Shown: positions 17,700-25,779 of the stretch, one piece after another
Position numbering within the stretch: the stretch's first letter is position 1
How the letters are laid out: every line of letters begins with the position of its first letter
Made by a program: the position numbers and the translations under genes
Origin: SIG565 sp045601525
GTDB taxonomy: Bacteria; Bacillota; Clostridia; Oscillospirales; Acutalibacteraceae
NCBI GenBank assembly: GCA_045601525.1
Contig: JAZRZR010000063.1
Span: 1 to 64,000 of the forward strand
Length of the DNA stretch: 64,000 nucleotides
Direction: 5' to 3'
The notes under the pieces: model-generated
Database searches by the model: none
Seen by the model: only the letters and a program-made list of their open reading frames with translations
What the model was told of the DNA's origin: nothing

Positions 17700-19673
17700 A
17701 TGATAATCGCTTTGGCGGGCAATCCCAATTCAGGGAAAACAACGATGTATAACGCTCTTACCGGTTCAAACGAGAATGTAGGTAACTGGGCGGGCGTTAC
17801 TGTTGATAAAAAAGAACATAGTCTTAAAAAGAGCTTTTATGATAAAGAGGAAGTCAAGGTTGTAGATTTGCCCGGTACATATTCTATGTCTCCCTTTACA
17901 AGTGAAGAGGGTGTTACAAGCTCTTATGTAAAAAATGAGGCTCCCGATGTTATTATTAATATTGTAGATGCTACTAATTTAAGTCGAAGCCTTTTCTTTA
18001 CAACGGAACTTTTAGAACTTGGTGTTCCTGTTGTTGTTGCTCTTAACAAAAGCGATGTAAACCAAAAAAAGCAAACCAAAATTGATATACAAAAATTAGC
18101 GGCAAAACTTGGTTGTCCTGTTATCAGTACGGTGTCAATATCGGCTGAGGGACTGCATGAGCTAATCAATACTGCCGTTTCTTTGGTGGGCAAAACACAA
18201 AAAGCACCATATATTTTGGAAACGGCAATTACCGATAAACAAACGGCACAAAAGGCCAACCGCAAGAGATTTGCCTTTGTAGGAAAGATAGTAAAAGAGG
18301 TGGAAAGCCGTAGAGTTTCGGCAAAGGAAAAGAATGCAAGCGATAAAATTGATAAAATTATCACAAACAGATGGCTTGGTATTCCGATTTTTGCCGTTGT
18401 TATGTTCTTGGTGTTCCAAATTTCACAGGTTTGGGTGGGAACACCGGTTGCCGATTGGTTGGTTTTTTGGCTTGAGGAATTTAAGGCTTTGGTTGCTGAA
18501 CTGTTGAGTGGTGCTTCACCTGTTATGCAGGCACTTCTTGTTGATGGCGTAATCGGTGGCTTGATAGCCGTTGTGGGTTTTTTGCCGCTTGTTATGGTAA
18601 TGTATTTCCTTATAGCCGTTTTGGAGGACTGCGGATATATGTCCCGTGTGGCAGTCCTTTTAGACCCAATCTTCAAAAGGGTGGGTCTTTCTGGCAAATC
18701 GGTTATACCCTTTGTTATTACAATTGGCTGTGCTGTCCCCGGTATTATGGCAAGCCGCACAATTCGTAGCGAGCGTGAACGCCGTGCCACAGCGATGTTG
18801 GCACCATTTATGCCTTGTGGCGCTAAAATACCCGTTATATCCCTTTTTGCAGGGGCATTCTTTGACAATGCGGGTTGGGTAAGCACACTTATGTATTTAT
18901 CGGGCATTATCCTTATTTTCCTTGGTGCTTTGTTAATAAACGAAATCACGGGGAACAGAGTTAAAAAGAATTTCTTTATAATAGAAATGCCTGATTATAA
19001 AATGCCGTCATTGTGGTTGGCTTTCAAATCAATGTGCTCTCGAGGTTGGGCATATATAGTTAAGGCTACAACCATAATTTTGCTTTGCAATACGGCGGTT
19101 CAAATAATGCAAAGCTTTACTTTTGATTTATCGGTTGCGAATAATGCAGAGGTTTCAATACTTGCAAGTATTGCAAGACCCTTTGCATATCTTTTGGTGC
19201 CGATAGTGGGCGTACTTTCGTGGCAGTTGGCGGCGGCGGCAATTACAGGCTTTATCGCAAAGGAAAATGTTGTGGGCACCTTGGCAGTATGCTTTGTCGG
19301 CCTTGAAAATTTAATAGACAAGGAAAATCTTGTCCTTTTGGGAAACACAGGCGATGCGGCGGCAGGCGTTATGGCGATAACAAAGGCGGCAGCATTGGCC
19401 TATCTTATGTTTAATCTCTATTCGCCTCCTTGCTTTGCCGCACTCGGTGCTATGAGTGCTGAAATGAAAAGTCCAAAATGGTTTTGGGGCGGTATAGGGC
19501 TTCAGTTGGGTGTGGGCTATACAGTAGCGTATTTTGTTTATACAATCGGCACCCTTTTAACCGAGCCTCAAAGCCTTAACATAACTGCGGCAATTTGCGG
19601 ATTTTCGGCCATTTTAATAATGGCGCTCGTGATTGTTTTGCTAATAGGTAATGCTCGAAAAGAGGAAAAATAG
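17700..19673 (+). CDS. feoB: FeoB ferrous iron transporter (GTPase-permease)
   Basis: A 657-residue inner-membrane Fe2+ transporter. The N-terminal G domain has G1 GNPNSGKTT (residues 7-15), the switch region NWAGVTVDKK, G3 DLPGTYS and G4 NKSD. It is followed by the helical GDI-like region and about eight membrane segments with the gate motifs FMPCGAK and GCAVPG. The start is the ATG at 17700 with GGAGG upstream; a TTG six codons earlier overlaps the ribosome site. It is preceded by feoA and an iron-type operator and followed after 3 bp by a FeoB-associated Cys-rich peptide. Length is near normal for Firmicute FeoB. Confidence 0.97.
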   Translation: MIIALAGNPNSGKTTMYNALTGSNENVGNWAGVTVDKKEHSLKKSFYDKEEVKVVDLPGTYSMSPFTSEEGVTSSYVKNEAPDVIINIVDATNLSRSLFFTTELLELGVPVVVALNKSDVNQKKQTKIDIQKLAAKLGCPVISTVSISAEGLHELINTAVSLVGKTQKAPYILETAITDKQTAQKANRKRFAFVGKIVKEVESRRVSAKEKNASDKIDKIITNRWLGIPIFAVVMFLVFQISQVWVGTPVADWLVFWLEEFKALVAELLSGASPVMQALLVDGVIGGLIAVVGFLPLVMVMYFLIAVLEDCGYMSRVAVLLDPIFKRVGLSGKSVIPFVITIGCAVPGIMASRTIRSERERRATAMLAPFMPCGAKIPVISLFAGAFFDNAGWVSTLMYLSGIILIFLGALLINEITGNRVKKNFFIIEMPDYKMPSLWLAFKSMCSRGWAYIVKATTIILLCNTAVQIMQSFTFDLSVANNAEVSILASIARPFAYLLVPIVGVLSWQLAAAAITGFIAKENVVGTLAVCFVGLENLIDKENLVLLGNTGDAAAGVMAITKAAALAYLMFNLYSPPCFAALGAMSAEMKSPKWFWGGIGLQLGVGYTVAYFVYTIGTLLTEPQSLNITAAICGFSAILIMALVIVLLIGNARKEEK

Positions 19674-19676
19674 GGT

Positions 19677-19835
19677 ATGGAAAATATTATAATAGCCTTG
19701 ATAGTGGCGGTAATTGTTGCCGCAATAACAGTATATCTCGTAAGAGCCAAAAGGCGAGGGCAAAAATGTATCGGTTGCCCCTATGCCAAGAAATGTAACG
19801 GAAAATGCAACGAAATGAGCCCTGCTGAAAAGTAG
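19677..19835 (+). CDS. FeoB-associated Cys-rich membrane protein
   Basis: A 52-residue peptide starting 3 bp after feoB. One N-terminal membrane helix (residues 3-22) is followed by a basic stretch and four cysteines, C31-x2-C34-x5-C40-x3-C44 (CIGCPYAKKCNGKC). This matches the small FeoB-associated Cys-rich family found downstream of feoB in Firmicutes and proposed to act like FeoC. The cysteines could bind iron or an Fe-S cluster at the cytoplasmic face. The stop codon lies inside the stem of the operon terminator. Confidence 0.85.
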   Translation: MENIIIALIVAVIVAAITVYLVRAKRRGQKCIGCPYAKKCNGKCNEMSPAEK

Positions 19836-19850
19836 GGCTTTGTTTTTAAT
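19818..19850 (+). terminator. Intrinsic terminator of the feo operon
   Basis: Stem 19818-19826 with 19831-19839 (AGCCCT core, one G-T pair), GAAA tetraloop, then TTTGTTTTTAA. It overlaps the stop codon of the FeoB-associated gene. Confidence 0.85.
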
Positions 19851-19853
19851 CTC

Positions 19854-19882
19854 TTGATAAATGTTTGATAATATGCTAAAAT
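19854..19882 (+). promoter_or_regulatory. Promoter of the RpiR-type regulator
   Basis: TTGATA (19854-19859), 17-bp spacer, TAAAAT (19877-19882), 35 bases before the start codon. Confidence 0.65.
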
Positions 19883-19917
19883 TAAAATTGTAAAATTTTG
19901 ATGTTTTAGAGGGAATT

Positions 19918-20751
19918 ATGGTTATAGCAAAAATACATAATATGTTTTCTTCTCTTACCAAGGCTGAAAAAAGAATAGCGTCTTATATAATGGCTTCACC
20001 TCAAAAAGCGGTGCATATGAAGGTTAAGGATTTGGCGGCAGTTTGCGATACGGCGCCGTCGGCAGTAACAAGATTTTGCGATTCCTTAGGGCTTGAGGGA
20101 TTTGCCGATTTGAAGGTCAGCCTTGCTGCAGAATTAGCCGTAAATGAAGCAAACGAGGGTGCGTTTGATAAAAACGATTCTCACGAGGCTGTTTTTAATA
20201 AGGTTTTCAATTCAGGTGTTTTTGCCCTTAAAAACACCCTTGAAATGCTTGATTATAATACCGTTTCAAAGGTTATAGAATTGCTTTCAAACGCTAAAAG
20301 AATACTTATATTCGGTGTAGGTCCTACAGCTCCCGTTGTGCAAAATGTTGCACATAGATTTTCAGGAATGGGTCTTCAGGCCTATGCTTATACCGACCTT
20401 TTGTATATCAAGGATGCCGCAATGAATATGCGCGAGGGCGAGGTGGCTATGGGTATATCTCATAGCGGTAAAACCCGTGTTGTTGTTGATGCTTTGAGAT
20501 TTGCAAAGGAGGCAGGCGCAAATACGGTTGCCATCACGAGCTTTGTTGATAGTCTCGTTTATAAAGAGAGTGACTATGCGATTTCGGTATTTTCAGATGA
20601 GGAAAGCTATCCCGTTGAAGCTGTTTCGGCACGAATTGCACATACTTGTGTGATTGATGCAATTATGATGTGTCTTGTTGCCGAGCGTTTTGATGACTTT
20701 TCTTCCCGTCAAAAACAGCGCCAAAAAATAATTGGCGACATAAGATATTAA
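19918..20751 (+). CDS. MurR/RpiR-family transcriptional regulator
   Basis: A 277-residue regulator. Residues 1-77 are the RpiR helix-turn-helix (LTKAEKRIASYIM, then VKDLAAVCDTAPSAVTRFCDSLG). Residues ~115-250 are a SIS phosphosugar-binding domain (RILIFGVGPTAPV, GISHSGKTRVVVDALRFAKEAGANTVAITS). It would sense a phosphosugar or amino-sugar phosphate. It starts at an ATG after GAGGGAAT. It is flanked by terminators on both sides, so it is a single-gene unit; it is 145 bp upstream of a PutP-type symporter, which may or may not be its target. Family is confident; ligand unknown. Confidence 0.92.
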   Translation: MVIAKIHNMFSSLTKAEKRIASYIMASPQKAVHMKVKDLAAVCDTAPSAVTRFCDSLGLEGFADLKVSLAAELAVNEANEGAFDKNDSHEAVFNKVFNSGVFALKNTLEMLDYNTVSKVIELLSNAKRILIFGVGPTAPVVQNVAHRFSGMGLQAYAYTDLLYIKDAAMNMREGEVAMGISHSGKTRVVVDALRFAKEAGANTVAITSFVDSLVYKESDYAISVFSDEESYPVEAVSARIAHTCVIDAIMMCLVAERFDDFSSRQKQRQKIIGDIRY

Positions 20752-20773
20752 AAAAACGGCAACAAAGAATTTT

Positions 20774-20806
20774 GGAGAGATTTCGAAAGAGATGCTCTCC
20801 TTTTTC
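20774..20806 (+). terminator. Intrinsic terminator after the RpiR gene
   Basis: GGAGAG(20774-20779) pairs with CTCTCC (20795-20800) with inner pairing AT/AT and a purine-rich loop, then TTTTTCTTTT. Confidence 0.8.
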
Positions 20807-20838
20807 TTTTGGTATAAATAATAACAGTTAATTTTTTA

Positions 20839-20867
20839 TTGCAAAGCATTCCCTGTTATGGTATAAT
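20839..20867 (+). promoter_or_regulatory. Promoter of the putP-like gene
   Basis: TTGCAA (20839-20844), 17-bp spacer, TATAAT (20862-20867), 29 bases before the start codon. Confidence 0.75.
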
Positions 20868-20896
20868 ATCACCAATAGTTTTTAGGAGATGTTAAA

Positions 20897-22465
20897 ATGG
20901 ATTCAAATATTTTGCAAATTTTGATTGCCATGGTTGTTTATATGGCCGCGGTAATTACGATTGGCGCCTTGTATGCCAAGAGGGCAAACAAAAACAGTGA
21001 AGCCTTTTTCTTGGGCGGTAGGTCTTTAGGTCCTTGGGTAACCGCAATGAGCGCCGAGGCTTCCGATATGAGTGGTTGGCTTTTAATGGGCTTGCCCGGC
21101 GTTGCTTACTGGTGTGGTATTGCCGATGCGGCTTGGGTTGCTATCGGTTTGGCAGTTGGTACATATCTTAACTGGCTTATCACTTCAAAAAGACTTCGCA
21201 GATACAGTATAAAGGCCGGAAACGCCATCACACTTCCTGAGTTTTTCTCAAATCGTTATAAAGAGAAAAAGCCTCTCATTTTGATGATTTCCGCCCTATT
21301 TATTCTTGTCTTCTTCACAGTTTATGCTGCAAGCTGTCTTGTAACCTGCGGTAAGCTTTTCTCCACCTTGTTCGGTGCACCCTACATTACTATGATGTTG
21401 CTTGGCGCATTGTTCGTTCTTTTATATACAATTTTAGGCGGCTTCTTGGCTGAAAGCGCTTCTGACTTTATGCAGGCAATAGTTATGATTGTAGCCCTTG
21501 TTGTAATTGTTGCGATTAGTGTTACAAAGGCAGGCGGCTTTAATGCTGTTATTGAAAATGCCCAAAAGATACCAGGTTTCCTCGATTTCTTCGGTATGGC
21601 AACACCCTCACTTAACGAGGCGGGCAATCAAATAGTTGAAAACGGCACCCCGTTATTTGGCGAGGCTGCAAATTATAGCATTTTAACTATTGCGTCCTCT
21701 ATGGCGTGGGGTCTTGGATACTTTGGTATGCCTCAGGTTCTCTTGAGATTTATGGCTATCCGTAAGGAAAGCGAGCTTAAGGTTTCAAGAAGAATTGCTA
21801 TGATTTGGGTTGTAATTTCACTTGCTGTTGCTGTATTTATCGGCTTAGTTGGAAGACAGTTGTTCCCCACAACACACTTAACTGCAAGCGCATCTGAAAA
21901 TATTTTCATCACCCTATCGACCAATTTCTTGCCGCCGCTTCTCGCCGGCTTTGTTATGGCAGGTATTCTTGCGGCAACTATCAGCTCATCAGATTCATAT
22001 CTTTTGATTGCGGCTTCGGCTTTTGCTAAAAACATTTTCCAAGGCGCCTTCAAAAAGAATGCAACCGATAAGCAGGTAATGTTGATGACAAGGATTACAC
22101 TTTTAGTTATCGCGGCAATCGCAATAGTTATCGCCTTGGATGAAAACAGTGTTATCTTTACAATCGTATCTTTTGCTTGGGCAGGCTTCGGCGCCACCTT
22201 TGGTCCGATTATGCTCTTCTCACTTTTCTGGAAGAAAACTACCCGTGCAGGTGCAATTGCAGGTATGATAAGCGGTGGCGTTATGGTATTTGTTTGGGAC
22301 CTTGTTATTAGCAAGCTCGGCGGCGTTTTCGCAATTTATGAATTGCTTCCCGCATTTATATTCTCATCTATCGTAATCGTTGTAGTTTCTTTGTTGACTC
22401 CTAAACCCTCTTGTGAAATAGAAGAGGAATTTGAAGCAGTTCGCACAGGCGTAGATTGTGAATAA
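20897..22465 (+). CDS. putP: Sodium/proline symporter family protein (PutP-like)
   Basis: A 522-residue sodium:solute symporter with about thirteen membrane segments. Recognisable PutP features are FFLGGRSLGPWVTAMSAEASDMSGWL near the start, LPEFFSNRY, the ILGGFLAESASDF segment, and FGPIMLFSLFW late. It imports proline (or a close analogue) with Na+. The ribosome site TAGGAGA precedes the ATG, and it has its own promoter and terminator. Related symporters in the family carry other solutes, but the N-terminal motif set is closest to PutP. Confidence 0.9.
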   Translation: MDSNILQILIAMVVYMAAVITIGALYAKRANKNSEAFFLGGRSLGPWVTAMSAEASDMSGWLLMGLPGVAYWCGIADAAWVAIGLAVGTYLNWLITSKRLRRYSIKAGNAITLPEFFSNRYKEKKPLILMISALFILVFFTVYAASCLVTCGKLFSTLFGAPYITMMLLGALFVLLYTILGGFLAESASDFMQAIVMIVALVVIVAISVTKAGGFNAVIENAQKIPGFLDFFGMATPSLNEAGNQIVENGTPLFGEAANYSILTIASSMAWGLGYFGMPQVLLRFMAIRKESELKVSRRIAMIWVVISLAVAVFIGLVGRQLFPTTHLTASASENIFITLSTNFLPPLLAGFVMAGILAATISSSDSYLLIAASAFAKNIFQGAFKKNATDKQVMLMTRITLLVIAAIAIVIALDENSVIFTIVSFAWAGFGATFGPIMLFSLFWKKTTRAGAIAGMISGGVMVFVWDLVISKLGGVFAIYELLPAFIFSSIVIVVVSLLTPKPSCEIEEEFEAVRTGVDCE

Positions 22466-22477
22466 TAAATAACAAAG

Positions 22478-22508
22478 AAAGACACCTCAAGTTGAGGTGT
22501 CTTTTTTT
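22478..22508. terminator. Bidirectional intrinsic terminator
   Basis: AAAGACACCTCAA (22478-22490) pairs with TTGAGGTGTCTTT (22492-22504) followed by TTTT; the A run on the left gives a T run on the minus strand. It lies between convergent putP and pflA. Confidence 0.9.
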
Positions 22509-23238
22509 ATGCTTTAAGCAATAAATCGATTTTTTCTTGTAATTTAAGGGTTTTGGTGCGGTCGGCAGGGGGGATATGTGCAAATGGAAACTCAACCCCT
22601 AATTCATCATATTTGCCCTGACAAATGGTCTTAAAGGGTAAAAGCTCAACCGCTTCAACACAAGAATAGGGCTTTATAATTTCGCAAAGCCTTTGTATGT
22701 TTTCGTCGGTATCGTTAAGAGAGGGGATAATAACCTGTCTTATACGGGTTTTGATGCCGAGCTCATTTAACTTTTCTAAAAATTTTATCGGAGTACTTAG
22801 TGAGCAACCGACATATTGTTTGTAGTCCTGCTCGGTGGTGTACTTTATATCAAGCATAACATAATCGCACACCTTTAAGGCTGACAACACCTCATCATTT
22901 AGGGCAAAACCGCTTGTGTCAAGACAGGTGTTGATGCCATTTTCTTTGCAAAGGGTAAATACCGCTTTAACAAAATCGGCTTGTAAAAGCGGCTCGCCGC
23001 CGGAAAGGGTAATGCCACCCTTGGTGCCAAAATAGGCCTTGTACTTTGCGGCCTCATCGGCAATAGCCTTGGCGGTATATTCTTGACCTAAATTTGCATC
23101 ACGGGTTTCAGGGTTGTGGCAACAGCCGCATCTTAAAGGGCAACCCTGCATAAAGGCAACAAAGCGTACGCCTGGGCCATCGAGGGTGCCCATAGATTGT
23201 ATTGAGTTTATTCTTCCAACAGTTTTTGAAAACTCCAT
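22507..23238 (-). CDS. pflA: Pyruvate formate-lyase-activating enzyme
   Basis: A 243-residue radical SAM enzyme that installs the glycyl radical on PflB using SAM and a [4Fe-4S] cluster. The cluster ligands are C33-x3-C37-x2-C40 (GCPLRCGCCHNPET), followed by GGITLSGGEPLLQ (the SAM GGE motif) and the VMLDIKYT segment. There is no ferredoxin-like insert, as expected for the PflA subgroup, and the length is normal. It starts 1 bp after the pflB stop, so it is cotranscribed and presumably translationally coupled, under the same ZTP riboswitch. Confidence 0.96.
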   Translation of the reverse strand: MEFSKTVGRINSIQSMGTLDGPGVRFVAFMQGCPLRCGCCHNPETRDANLGQEYTAKAIADEAAKYKAYFGTKGGITLSGGEPLLQADFVKAVFTLCKENGINTCLDTSGFALNDEVLSALKVCDYVMLDIKYTTEQDYKQYVGCSLSTPIKFLEKLNELGIKTRIRQVIIPSLNDTDENIQRLCEIIKPYSCVEAVELLPFKTICQGKYDELGVEFPFAHIPPADRTKTLKLQEKIDLLLKA

Positions 23239-23239
23239 A

Positions 23240-25471
23240 TTACATTGCCTCGTGGAATGTACGGTTGATAACCTCTAATTGATGTTCGCGAGATAATTTG
23301 TTAAAGTTAACGGCATAACCCGAAACACGAATTGTAAGGTTGGGATAATTATCGGGGTTATTATAGGCATCAAGCAAGGTCTCGCGGTTAAGCACATTTA
23401 TATTTATGTGGTGTGCCTTTTGGATAAAGTAACCGCCAAGAATAGAAACAAGATTTTCTATCCTTTCCTCTTCGTTTCTTCCAAGTGTTTGGGGAGTGAT
23501 GGTAAAGGTGTTGGAAATACCGTCACGACAGTCATCATAGCTTAATTTTGCAACCGAGTTAAGAGAGGCCAAAGCACCTTTTTCTTCACGGTTGTGCATC
23601 GGGTTGGCGCCGGGTGCAAAGGGGGCGCCGTTAGGTCTGCCGTCAGGTGTGGCGCCTGTGTTTTTACCGTACATTACATTACTGGTGATGGTGAGCACCG
23701 ATAAGGTATGCTCAGCGCCAAAATATGCGGGAGTTTTCTTAAGCTCTGTAATTGTCTTGCGTGTGAGTTCCTTGGCAATAAGGTCAACACGGTCATCATC
23801 GTTGCCGTATTTGGGGAATTCGCCTTCGGTTTCAAAGTCAACAATAAAGCCGTGCTTATCACGCAAGGGTTTAACCTTTGCGTATTTAATGGCACTTAAG
23901 GAATCGGCAATAACCGAAAGACCTGCAATGCCGAAAGCCATAAGGCGACCGACATTTGTATCGTGAAGTGCCATTTGCAGTTGTTCGTAAGCATACTTAT
24001 CGTGCATATAGTGAATAACGTTCATTGTATTTACATAAAGGCGAGCTAACCACTCAAGATATTCATCAAAGCGTTCGGTAACCTTTTCGTAATCTAAAAT
24101 CTCATCACGCATAACGTCCATTTGAGGACCGATATGAACTCCGCTTGTGGTATCGTAGCCGCCGTTAATAGCAATGAGCAAAAGCTTTGCGAGGTTGCAT
24201 CTTGCACCGAAAAATTGCATTTGCTTACCTACCTTCATAGCCGAAACACAGCAGGCAATGGCGTAATCATCGCCGAATTCGGGGCGCATAATATCATCGT
24301 TTTCATATTGGATAGCATCGGTATCAATAGATACCTTTGCACAGAATTTTTTGAAGTTTTCTGGTAGGTTTTCGGACCAAAGCACAGTAAGGTTGGGCTC
24401 TGGTGCGGGACCTAAGGTGTAAAGGGTGTTAAGAATACGGAAGCTGTTTTTTGTAACAAGTGTTCTTCCGTCCTCACCCATGCCACCTACACCCTCGGTA
24501 ATCCATAAGGGGTCGCCGCCAAAAAGCTCGTTATATTCGGGGGTGCGCAGATGTCTTGCCATACGAAGCTTCATAACAAAGTCATCAATAATTTCTTGAA
24601 CCTGTTCCTCGGTTATGGAGCCGTTTTTAAGGTCGCGCTCAATATAGATATCAAAAAATGTGCTAACTCTGCCGAGCGACATAGCGGCACCGTTTTGCTC
24701 CTTGATAGCGCCAAGGTATGCAAAATAAGTCCACTGAACCGCCTCAAAGGTGTTAGCGGCAGGTTGGCTTATATCATAGCCGTACATAGCGGCCATTTTC
24801 TTTAGTTGCTGTAAAGCGTTGATTTGAAGCGAAAGCTTTTCGCCCATACGAATGCGGTCGGCATTAAGTGCGCCTTGCTCAAGACCTTTTTTATCAACCC
24901 TTTTTTCCTCTATCAAGCGGTCAACACCGTAAAGGGCAACACGGCGGTAGTCACCGATAATTCGGCCGCGGCCGTAGGCATCGGGGAGACCTGTGATTAC
25001 GTGACAGTGGCGAGCCAATCGCATTTCATCGGTATATGCCGAGAAAACACCGTCGTTGTGTGTTGTGCGGTACTGGAATTCCTGTTCAATCTTATCGCTT
25101 AGCTTGTAGCCGTAGGCTTGGCAAGCCTGTCTTATCATACGAAGTCCGCCAAAGGGGTTAACGCCACGCTTTAGGGGGCGGTTGGTCTGAAGACCTACGA
25201 TAATCTCGTTTTCTTTATCAAGATAACCAGGTTTATAATTTGTAAGTGAGGAAACAGTAGCAGTATCTATATCTAAAACTCCGCCAAACTGTCTTTCGAG
25301 CTGTAAAAGGGAATTAAGCTTTCCCATCAAGTCCTTTGTACGTGTTGTGGCGGATGCCAAGAAAGAATGGTCACCCTTATATTCAGTATAGTTTTTTTGA
25401 ATGAAATCGCGCACATTTATTTCGTTTTCCCAAGCGCCCGACTTAAAGCCATGCCAATTTTCGTGTGTCAT
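23240..25471 (-). CDS. pflB: Formate C-acetyltransferase (pyruvate formate-lyase)
   Basis: A 743-residue glycyl-radical enzyme converting pyruvate plus CoA to acetyl-CoA plus formate in anaerobic cytoplasm. The catalytic adjacent cysteines lie in ACCVSAMKVG (about residues 407-408), diagnostic of true PFL rather than diol or choline lyases. The radical glycine lies in RVSGYAVNF (about residue 718), 25 residues from the end. N-terminal WxGFxxGxWxxxINVRDFIQxNYTxYxGD is also typical. It starts at an ATG after GGAGAG. A ZTP riboswitch with a terminator lies in its 5' leader, which ties formate production to 10-formyl-folate supply. Confidence 0.98.
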   Translation of the reverse strand: MTHENWHGFKSGAWENEINVRDFIQKNYTEYKGDHSFLASATTRTKDLMGKLNSLLQLERQFGGVLDIDTATVSSLTNYKPGYLDKENEIIVGLQTNRPLKRGVNPFGGLRMIRQACQAYGYKLSDKIEQEFQYRTTHNDGVFSAYTDEMRLARHCHVITGLPDAYGRGRIIGDYRRVALYGVDRLIEEKRVDKKGLEQGALNADRIRMGEKLSLQINALQQLKKMAAMYGYDISQPAANTFEAVQWTYFAYLGAIKEQNGAAMSLGRVSTFFDIYIERDLKNGSITEEQVQEIIDDFVMKLRMARHLRTPEYNELFGGDPLWITEGVGGMGEDGRTLVTKNSFRILNTLYTLGPAPEPNLTVLWSENLPENFKKFCAKVSIDTDAIQYENDDIMRPEFGDDYAIACCVSAMKVGKQMQFFGARCNLAKLLLIAINGGYDTTSGVHIGPQMDVMRDEILDYEKVTERFDEYLEWLARLYVNTMNVIHYMHDKYAYEQLQMALHDTNVGRLMAFGIAGLSVIADSLSAIKYAKVKPLRDKHGFIVDFETEGEFPKYGNDDDRVDLIAKELTRKTITELKKTPAYFGAEHTLSVLTITSNVMYGKNTGATPDGRPNGAPFAPGANPMHNREEKGALASLNSVAKLSYDDCRDGISNTFTITPQTLGRNEEERIENLVSILGGYFIQKAHHININVLNRETLLDAYNNPDNYPNLTIRVSGYAVNFNKLSREHQLEVINRTFHEAM

Positions 25472-25498
25472 AAAAACTCTCCTTTATATAAAAAGTCA

Positions 25499-25529
25499 TA
25501 AAAAAAACAATCCAGTAAAAACTGAATTG
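25499..25529 (-). terminator. Riboswitch-controlled intrinsic terminator
   Basis: On the minus strand CAATTCAG pairs with CTGGATTG (loop TTTTTA) followed by a run of eight T. It starts directly after the conserved CTGGGC of the riboswitch aptamer, so ligand binding can compete with it. Confidence 0.88.
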
Positions 25530-25606
25530 CCCAGACGGTCGGCATTTATTAAGCCCCGATGCTCCCTTGCGGTGCTCCGCAATTATCCGTCAGTCGCATC
25601 GGTTTT
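25527..25606 (-). promoter_or_regulatory. ZTP/ZMP riboswitch (pfl RNA motif) upstream of pflB
   Basis: Read on the minus strand the leader contains, in order, CCGATGCGACTGACGG, a hairpin TTGCGG-AGCA-CCGCAA, AGGGAGCATCGG, and GCCGACCGTCTGGGC. CCGATGC pairs with GCATCGG (P1). The GACGG of the first block pairs with CCGTC of the last, which is the family's pseudoknot; the usual form is GGCGG with CCGCC, so a G-C pair has become A-U on both sides, a compensatory change. The conserved GGGAGCA and CTGGGC are present. The aptamer is followed by a terminator and begins within a few bases of the predicted transcription start. The class is known to bind ZTP/ZMP and signal 10-formyl-tetrahydrofolate shortage. 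Confidence 0.92.
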
Positions 25607-25614
25607 ACAATATA

Positions 25615-25643
25615 ATTTTAGCTTAAAACTACAACAAAGTCAA
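25615..25643 (-). promoter_or_regulatory. Promoter of the pflBA operon
   Basis: Minus strand TTGACT (25638-25643), 17-bp spacer, TAAAAT (25615-25620). Predicted start is near 25608, directly ahead of the riboswitch. With the riboswitch this accounts for most of the 308-bp gene-free stretch 25472-25779; the remainder (25645-25779) is AT-rich leader of the next gene. Confidence 0.78.
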
Positions 25644-25779
25644 TAGAAATAATTTACAGTATTATAGCAATATTTTGTCTTTTTTTAGTTAAAAAATTAT
25701 ATTTGAGCGTCGCCCTTGATTTTTAGCCTAAAAAATGGTATTTTAGATATATAAAGGCTATAGTGAAAGGAAAAAGGCA

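Noticed and set aside
17924..18949. 341-codon open frame on the minus strand of feoB
   Set aside because: It lies wholly inside feoB, has no ribosome site or family match, and is a by-product of the codon use of feoB.
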